The notes under the pieces were generated by a model. The model worked only from the letters and a program-made list of their open reading frames with translations, was not told the DNA's origin and ran no database searches. A stretch of 12,500 bases of DNA from Stramonita haemastoma (Eukaryota > Mollusca > Gastropoda > Neogastropoda > Muricidae): assembly GCA_030674155.1 (NCBI GenBank), contig CM060320.1:18689869-18702368 (forward strand), given 5' to 3'. A program made the translations under genes and the position numbers. Below are positions 7,267-12,500 of this stretch, in pieces; the first letter of the stretch is position 1, and every line of letters starts with the position of its first letter.

Positions 7267-7555
7267 CTGCGCATAGAAGCCGATGAAGATGTCTGAGCGG
7301 TCAATTTCGCGGAGGCAGATGTTGACCACCTGGTTGTTGTGGGCAGCCTCCTCCGTGATACCCCACCGCATGTCCACCGCCACAAACTGCACGCCCCGCG
7401 CCTGGCACAGGGCCGACAGCTCCGGGAAATAGCGGGCCACCAGCTCCTCCCTCTCCTTCTCCAGCCCCCCGAAAGGGGAGGACACGAACACCCGGCATGT
7501 CCGTGGGTCTTTCAGCTTCTGGGGAAACGTCGTCATGGCATCCGCCTGCTAGCTT
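7267..7555 (-). CDS. Exon 1 (first coding exon) of a DUF4062-NACHT STAND-type NTPase gene; start codon at 7536-7534
   Basis: This exon encodes residues 1-90 of an intracellular STAND-type protein and carries the first half of a DUF4062-like domain. Visible motifs are RVFVSSPFGG near residue 15, EREEL near 28, VDMRWGITEE near 54-63 and REIDRSDIFIGFYAQ at the end. The related domains I know of sit before NACHT in TEP1/NPHP3-like proteins. The acceptor is tttgtccccacag, ending at 7556, and the donor is CAG|GTGACT at 7267/7266, phase 0. An in-frame TAG at 7551-7549, inside the same exon, lies 15 nt before the ATG, so this ATG is very probably the true start. It has G at -3 and A at +4. The 19 nt from 7555 to 7537 are 5' UTR, so at least one noncoding exon must lie farther right. 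No signal peptide is seen. The molecular role of DUF4062 is not established. Confidence 0.88.
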
Positions 7556-7602
7556 CTGTGGGGACAAAACATACAAGACCAGAGACCTCAAATTTCAGAG
7601 TT

Positions 7603-7666
7603 TTACTGTATGTGCATCGTCCTTAGGCTATAATGTAAAAGAATGGTGGGCAAATGGAGTGAGCAC

Positions 7667-7759
<93 letters not shown>

Positions 7760-7824
7760 GACTTCAGACGTTACTGTACATCGGCCTTAGGCTATAATAC
7801 AAAAGAATGATGGGCAAATGGAGT
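7603..7824. repeat. Duplicated ~55-bp segment around a GA microsatellite
   Basis: Segments 7603-7660 and 7771-7824 are near copies: 'ttactgta', 'ccttaggctataat', 'aaaagaatg.tgggcaaatggagt'. The first runs into a GA tract (7669-7755) and the second into a CA tract (7832-7892). It lies upstream of the start-codon exon, probably in a 5' UTR intron. Confidence 0.85.
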
Positions 7825-7829
7825 GTTAT

Positions 7830-7831
<2 letters not shown>

Positions 7832-7893
<62 letters not shown>

Positions 7894-7935
7894 CATACAC
7901 ACACACACACACACACACACTCACACACTTACAAG
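7832..7935. repeat. CA microsatellite
   Basis: CA units run through 7832-7892 and 7897-7920, with a TCACAC end. The tract directly borders the 3' end of the LINE relic read on the minus strand, where it forms a GT tail. Confidence 0.95.
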
Positions 7936-8480
7936 ATTATGGCCTTTGGCCCTTTTCCAACAGGTATGACGGGTTTGTCTGGTAGTCAGGGTTTTCAGTT
8001 AGCTAGTATCTTTAACACCTCCCTCTTATTCACAGCATGGTATAGAAACGGAGCCAGGTTTTGCATAAACAATGTGTCACAGTTGGTCATTACATAACAA
8101 AATAAGTTTTCACTTAGTTGATTATCCCCTAGATATTGACACCTTGGTTCTTTGTAATTTGGACATGGACAAACCAAATGGAGTTCATTTTCTATTTCAT
8201 TCTGACAGAAACTACACAGCAAAACTGAGAGATCATCCTGTGTTTTACTAAAAGCATTTATTTTCAGGGGAAGAACCCCCATTCTGGCTTTGGCAGGACT
8301 GTCCCGAAATGCTCCATGTTTAAAGCATCTCATCATAGGGCTCAGTAATGAAATTTGATTCAAAAGTTGCATACAAGCAAAACATTTCGCTATTGTTAAG
8401 TGCATCAGACCAGTCACTAATGAAATTTGCCACAACACGTTCTTTCATCAATGTAAAGAAAACATGTTCACTCCCGACAC
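7936..8480 (-). pseudogene. C-terminal relic of a LINE ORF2 with its 3' end
   Basis: The minus-strand frame from 8437 down to 7998 encodes about 147 codons, including FRDSPAKARMGVLPLKINAF and a zinc-knuckle-like block, CSFCQNEIENELHLVCPCPNY. This resembles the 'C-x2-C...E-x-E-x-H...C-P-x-Y' element at the C terminus of many LINE ORF2 proteins. An overlapping frame upstream (about 8420-8340) gives FCLYATFESNFITEPYDEML, which fits the expected preceding segment, so a frameshift near 8338 is likely. The 3' end reads 'ggccaaaggccataatcttg' and then a GT tail. No RT domain remains, so the copy is truncated. It is a transposon remnant, not a host gene. Confidence 0.65.
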
Positions 8481-8515
8481 CAGAGAGAGAGAGGGGGGGA
8501 GGGAGAGGAGAGGGA

Positions 8516-8581
<66 letters not shown>

Positions 8582-8645
8582 AGAGAGAAGAGAGAGAGAG
8601 AGAAGAGAGAGAGACAGAGAGAGACAGGAGAGAGAGAGGAGAAAG
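8481..8645. repeat. GA microsatellite
   Basis: A GA tract with GGGA and CAGAGA variants; the purest part is about 8521-8577. It lies between two LINE-like segments. Confidence 0.95.
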
Positions 8646-8932
8646 AATAACGAATACGAATAGAAGAATAGTTTATTCAGATTTTAGGCCATAGCCCCTT
8701 TCTGAAGGGGGGTTATACATAATCATGAACAACAACAATCAGAATACATTTCCCAACATCTACAGTTACTGAAACAAATTAATATGCATTTGTAATATAC
8801 GATAAAAGCAGTATTTACCTTTTCAATGCATGGTAAACATACATGGCAAGATTTGTTAAAGATGCCTCATGTTTTGTCGACAGAAGAACATTTACCCTAA
8901 AGTTACAAGGATCATTATAATATTTTGGTCTA
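8646..8932 (-). mobile_element. Probable LINE 3' untranslated end
   Basis: On the minus strand the sequence ends with 'ggggctatggcctaaaatct' followed by 'gaataaactattcttctatt'. This echoes the 'ggccaaaggcc' end of the neighbouring LINE relic and abuts a CT tract. No coding motif is seen in the AT-rich remainder, so the call is tentative. Confidence 0.35.
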
Positions 8933-9025
8933 GAGAGAGACAGAGAGAGACAGAGAGAGACAGAGAGAGAGAGAGGGAGGGTGGGGGGGACAGACAGACA
9001 GACTGACTGACTGACTGACTGTTAC
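8933..9025. repeat. GA/CAGA/CTGA microsatellite block
   Basis: CAGAGAGA units, a G run, CAGA and then CTGA tetranucleotides (8991-9020). Confidence 0.9.
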
Positions 9026-9065
9026 AGAGATAGAGATACAGCAACTATTGTTGTCTGTTTTATTA

Positions 9066-9360
9066 GCAAAAATGCATCCCTTTGCTATAAAGCGCCTGAC
9101 AAGTCAGGCCAAACGCATCTGACTTGGCATAAGAGAAAACTGTTGTCTTTTAAGTCTTTCAGGAGAAATATAGGGCAGGAGAATGGACCAAGACGGCAGA
9201 AAATAGACAAGAAGAATGTGACAGAAAAAAGGAACAAGGCAGAAACAAAGAGAGTGATAGAAAAGAGGAAATTTGTAGCACAGAATCTCCAGAAGGTTGG
9301 GATGCAATTCATACAGACAGGCTCCGCGGCGGCATCCATCCCCGGCATCCATCCCCACGG
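9066..9360 (+). repeat. Dispersed repeat, copy 2 (related to 4381-4520), longer
   Basis: The order of blocks is the same as in copy 1, with an extra 3' part: a purine-rich stretch, then 'ttgggatgcaattcatacag' and a 'ggcatccatcccc' direct repeat (9333 and 9345). Short frames on either strand have no recognisable motif. The class is unknown. Confidence 0.65.
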
Positions 9361-9371
9361 GGAAGTAGACT

Positions 9372-9830
9372 GTTTATCAGAGAAAGACAGGTAGACAGAG
9401 TGCTTATGATCCAGTGTGGTGTTTATCAGAGAAAGACAGGTAGACAGAGTGCTTATGATCCAGTGTGGTGTTTATCAGAGAAAGACAGGTAGACAGAGTG
9501 CTTATGATCCAGTGTGGTGTTTATCAGAGAAAGACAGGTAGACAGAGTGCTTATGATCCAGTGTGGTGTTTATCAGAGAAAGACAGGTAGACAGAGTGCT
9601 TATGATCCAGTGTGGTGTTTATCAGAGAAAGACAGGTAGACAGAGTGCTTATGATCCAGTGTGGTGTTTATCAGAGAAAGACAGGTAGACAGAGCGCTTA
9701 TGATCCAGTGTGGTGTTTATCAGAGAAAGACAGGTAGACAGAGTGCTTATGATCCAGTGTGGTGTTTATCAGAGAAAGACAGGTAAACACAGTGCTTACA
9801 AAAATTGTTGTTTCTCAGAGAAAGGTGGGT
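9372..9830 (+). repeat. 49-bp minisatellite, eight near-identical units plus decayed copies
   Basis: Units start at 9372, 9421, 9470, 9519, 9568, 9617, 9666 and 9715. The core is 'gtttatcagagaaagacagg', then 'tagacagagtgcttatgatc' and 'cagtgtggt'. I see one substitution among the eight (gcgctt in the 9666 unit). A ninth unit from 9764 and a tenth near 9812 are clearly diverged, so the right end is older. There are no unique spacers and the unit length is not a multiple of 3. Confidence 0.95.
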
Positions 9831-9880
9831 AAATACAGTGAGTTTATGTATGATAAAGTGTGCGTTGCGTTCTTGAACTG

Positions 9881-9960
9881 GACCTCCGTTCGAACTGCTG
9901 ACCTCCGTTCGAACACGTTTCAGGGGATTTTTCCCCTGGAGTTGACATCAAAGCTGACTC
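9881..9960 (+). mobile_element. SINE fragment with the GGGGA-tttt-TCCCC tail
   Basis: 'caggggatttttcccctgga' followed by 'gttgacatc' (9921-9949) matches the tail of the SINE at 2301-2410. A B-box-like 'gttcgaac' precedes it, inside a 19-bp duplication of 'gacctccgttcgaac' (9881 and 9900). The A box part is missing. Confidence 0.65.
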
Positions 9961-9984
9961 AACTGCCCTAAAAAGAGTCCTTCG

Positions 9985-10282
9985 GATGGAGACAATGAGA
10001 ATAGAAGTGTTCTCCTAAAACAGGCAGAGAGAATGGAGGTGTTATCACGAGCAGACAAAGGGAATGGAAGTGTTATCACAAAGTTTCTGACAATGAAAAT
10101 GAAGGTGTTGTCACAGACAATGAGAATGGAAGTGTTATCACATGGGAGTGCTGTCATAAACAATGAGAATGGAAGTGTTCTCACAAATAGACAACGCGAA
10201 TGGAAGTGCTACCACAAATAAACAAAGAGAATAGACGTGTTCTCAGAAACAGACAATAAGTATGGAAAAGCTGTTAGAAAAA
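9985..10282 (+). repeat. Degenerate 31-bp minisatellite
   Basis: About nine units have cores 'gaatggaagtgttctcacaa' at roughly 9999, 10031, 10062, 10097, 10124, 10167, 10198, 10229 and 10260. Spacing is mostly 31, with 28-35 and one 43-bp exception. It is much more diverged than the 49-bp array next to it. Confidence 0.85.
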
Positions 10283-10575
10283 CGTGGGCGTCATTTAACA
10301 AAAAAACAACAACCACCTTATTTCTCTCAAAATGTCCACCCTCTCTTTCTCCCCAGCCCTCATAGCACAGCTGCTACCATTTCATTTTGGGTTTAGTTTT
10401 CAGGCAGACAGGCTATTCCAGTGTTGGTTTTCATCTGGACAGTTAATCCTGGGTTCAGCTTTCAGACTGGGCAGTATGAACCTCTACTGCGTACCCTGTG
10501 CTGTGGTATGAGCTGAAGCATGGAGCTCGCTAATCTGTCGGCTGACCTTTGTCGGTTAAGCTGGCCTAGAATTTT
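10283..10575. other. Unique sequence, nothing recognised
   Basis: I see no coding motif, tandem structure or pol III box. It ends in 'gcgtgcgcttgtgcgtgcat', leading into a GT microsatellite. Confidence 0.5.
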
Positions 10576-10634
10576 GCGTGCGCTTGTGCGTGCATGCATG
10601 CACGTGTGTGTTTGTTTGTTAGTGTGTGTGTGTT

Positions 10635-10709
<75 letters not shown>

Positions 10710-10750
10710 GGTTGGGTGTGTGTGTTGTGTGTGTTGTGTGTGTGTTGTGC
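10576..10750. repeat. GT microsatellite
   Basis: GTGC/GTTT units, then a long GT run (about 10637-10706), then GTGTGTTGT variants. Confidence 0.95.
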
Positions 10751-10840
10751 GGATTGGAAGAAAGAGTGTACATTTACTTGTGTTAAATTTATTTCTTTAC
10801 TACATTTTTTTACTACTCAATTTGCAATCAGTATAAATTA

Positions 10841-11679
<839 letters not shown>

Positions 11680-11757
<78 letters not shown>

Positions 11758-11790
11758 GGTGTCTGTGTGTGTTGTCTGTCTGTCTGTCTG
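11680..11790. repeat. CT and CTGT microsatellite
   Basis: CT run 11680-11758 with one CC break, followed by GTCTGTGT and CTGT units. Confidence 0.95.
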
Positions 11791-12030
11791 TACGTCTGTG
11801 TTTTATTATTGTTTTATCATAATTATTTCGAGGATAGTGGATAAGCTCTCATTTGCCTTTTTTTTTTTTTTAAATATCCGATCCCCGTGTGCGTGCGAAT
11901 TTGTAAATTTTGTCATTCTTTCACATCAGCATACAACGGCCTACTCCTTTGAAAGGCAGAATGGGCTTTAACGTTTCGCAAGATGGTCTGTGAGCATTAG
12001 CACACAAGACTTTGATTTGTAGTCTCCTTC
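11791..12030. other. AT-rich sequence, nothing recognised
   Basis: Contains an 11-13 T run near 11860. No supported coding or RNA feature; the right part may belong to the SINE fragment that follows. Confidence 0.45.
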
Positions 12031-12033
12031 AAA

Positions 12034-12110
12034 GATCTGATATAAACTCCAGGGGACAAATTCCCTTGAACCGTTGTCTCAGAGGTGGCTAAAACCTGGG
12101 CTGGGACTTT
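12034..12110 (-). mobile_element. SINE fragment, tail in minus orientation
   Basis: Read on the minus strand, 'ggttcaagggaatttgtccc' is followed by 'ctggagtttatatc', which matches the tail of the SINE at 2301-2410 with a weakened hairpin. A degenerate B box, ggttcaag, is retained. Confidence 0.55.
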
Positions 12111-12112
12111 GG

Positions 12113-12113
<1 letters not shown>

Positions 12114-12180
<67 letters not shown>

Positions 12181-12236
12181 TGCGTGCGTGCGTGTGTGTG
12201 TAAGTGTGTGTAAGCATGTGTGTGTATGTGTGTGTG

Positions 12237-12267
<31 letters not shown>

Positions 12268-12380
12268 CGTGGTGTGTGTGTAAGTGTGTGTAAGCATGTG
12301 TGTGTATGTGTGTGTATGTGTGTGTATGTGTGTGTGTGAGTGTGTGTGTGTGTGCGCGCGCGCGCACGTTTGCGTGTGTG
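12114..12380. repeat. Complex GT microsatellite with an 80-bp higher-order duplication
   Basis: GT runs contain GTGC and GTAT variants. The distinctive string 'taagtgtgtgtaagcatgtg' occurs at 12201 and again at 12281, showing an 80-bp duplication. A GC run lies at 12354-12364. Confidence 0.9.
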
Positions 12381-12445
12381 TGTTTCTGAACCTATTCGTG
12401 CATGCACATATGCATGTCTACAGAGAATGTTTCGTCAGATCGCGC

Positions 12446-12447
<2 letters not shown>

Positions 12448-12500
<53 letters not shown>
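12448..12500. repeat. GT microsatellite running off the right edge
   Basis: Pure GT from about 12448 to the end of the window; total length unknown. Confidence 0.95.

Noticed and set aside
7537..7700. Core promoter immediately upstream of the start codon
   Set aside because: A good splice acceptor ends at 7556, so this is an intron border; no TATA box or initiator is convincing.
7995..8438. 147-residue minus-strand open frame as a host gene
   Set aside because: The Cys/His block and its order fit a LINE ORF2 C terminus; an upstream frameshift and an adjacent 3' end with repeat tail support a transposon relic.
9372..9830. CRISPR array
   Set aside because: The 49-bp units are directly contiguous, with no unique spacers, and the context is eukaryotic.

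Overview
This window looks like animal nuclear DNA, most likely from a mollusc and possibly a gastropod. The reasons are one multi-exon gene with GT-AG introns, very dense di- and tetranucleotide microsatellites, several tRNA-derived SINE-like copies, decayed non-LTR retrotransposon pieces, and a SINE tail (about 7,115-7,215) of a kind I associate with gastropod genomes. The taxon is inferred; no marker gene is present. I see no bacterial operon, CRISPR array, rRNA or virus.

The only host gene I can support runs on the minus strand, right to left, and leaves the window at position 1. Seven coding exons can be placed by splice sites, reading phase and domain logic: 7267-7555, 6435-6611, 5162-5299, 4062-4100, 2944-3128, 1899-2033 and 815-1053. 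Together they encode the N-terminal ~390 residues of a STAND-type NTPase. A DUF4062-like domain (FVSSPFGG..., VDMRWGITEE, RYGWHG) is followed by a NACHT-like NTPase with a P-loop (GQAGSGKG) and a Walker B strand (IVIVIDGVG). This architecture is known from NPHP3/TEP1-like proteins and from the TPR-containing 'DDB_G0287407-like' proteins common in molluscs. The C-terminal repeats would lie beyond the left edge. All junction phases agree except exon 5 to exon 6, which is off by one base.

Region by region: 1-812 is a tandem array of copies of the 3' end and donor site of exon 7, interrupted by a SINE at 509-800. 1054-1550 is tetranucleotide repeat, and 1551-1937 is a 53-bp minisatellite built from the 3' end and donor site of exon 6. 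2141-2410 holds a LINE fragment and a SINE. 2463-2900 and 3181-3640 are complementary CA and GT tracts on either side of exon 5. Exon 4 (39 nt) lies between complementary CAGA and CTGT tracts. 5375-6350 is a SINE plus a LINE reverse-transcriptase relic. 7556-12500 lies upstream of the start codon and contains only repeats: GA/CA/CT/GT microsatellites, a LINE C-terminal relic, a nearly perfect 49-bp minisatellite, a 31-bp minisatellite and SINE fragments. I found no promoter or further 5' exon there.

The most unusual feature is that two consecutive NACHT exons each have their own 3' end, including the 5' splice site, tandemly amplified into the downstream intron.
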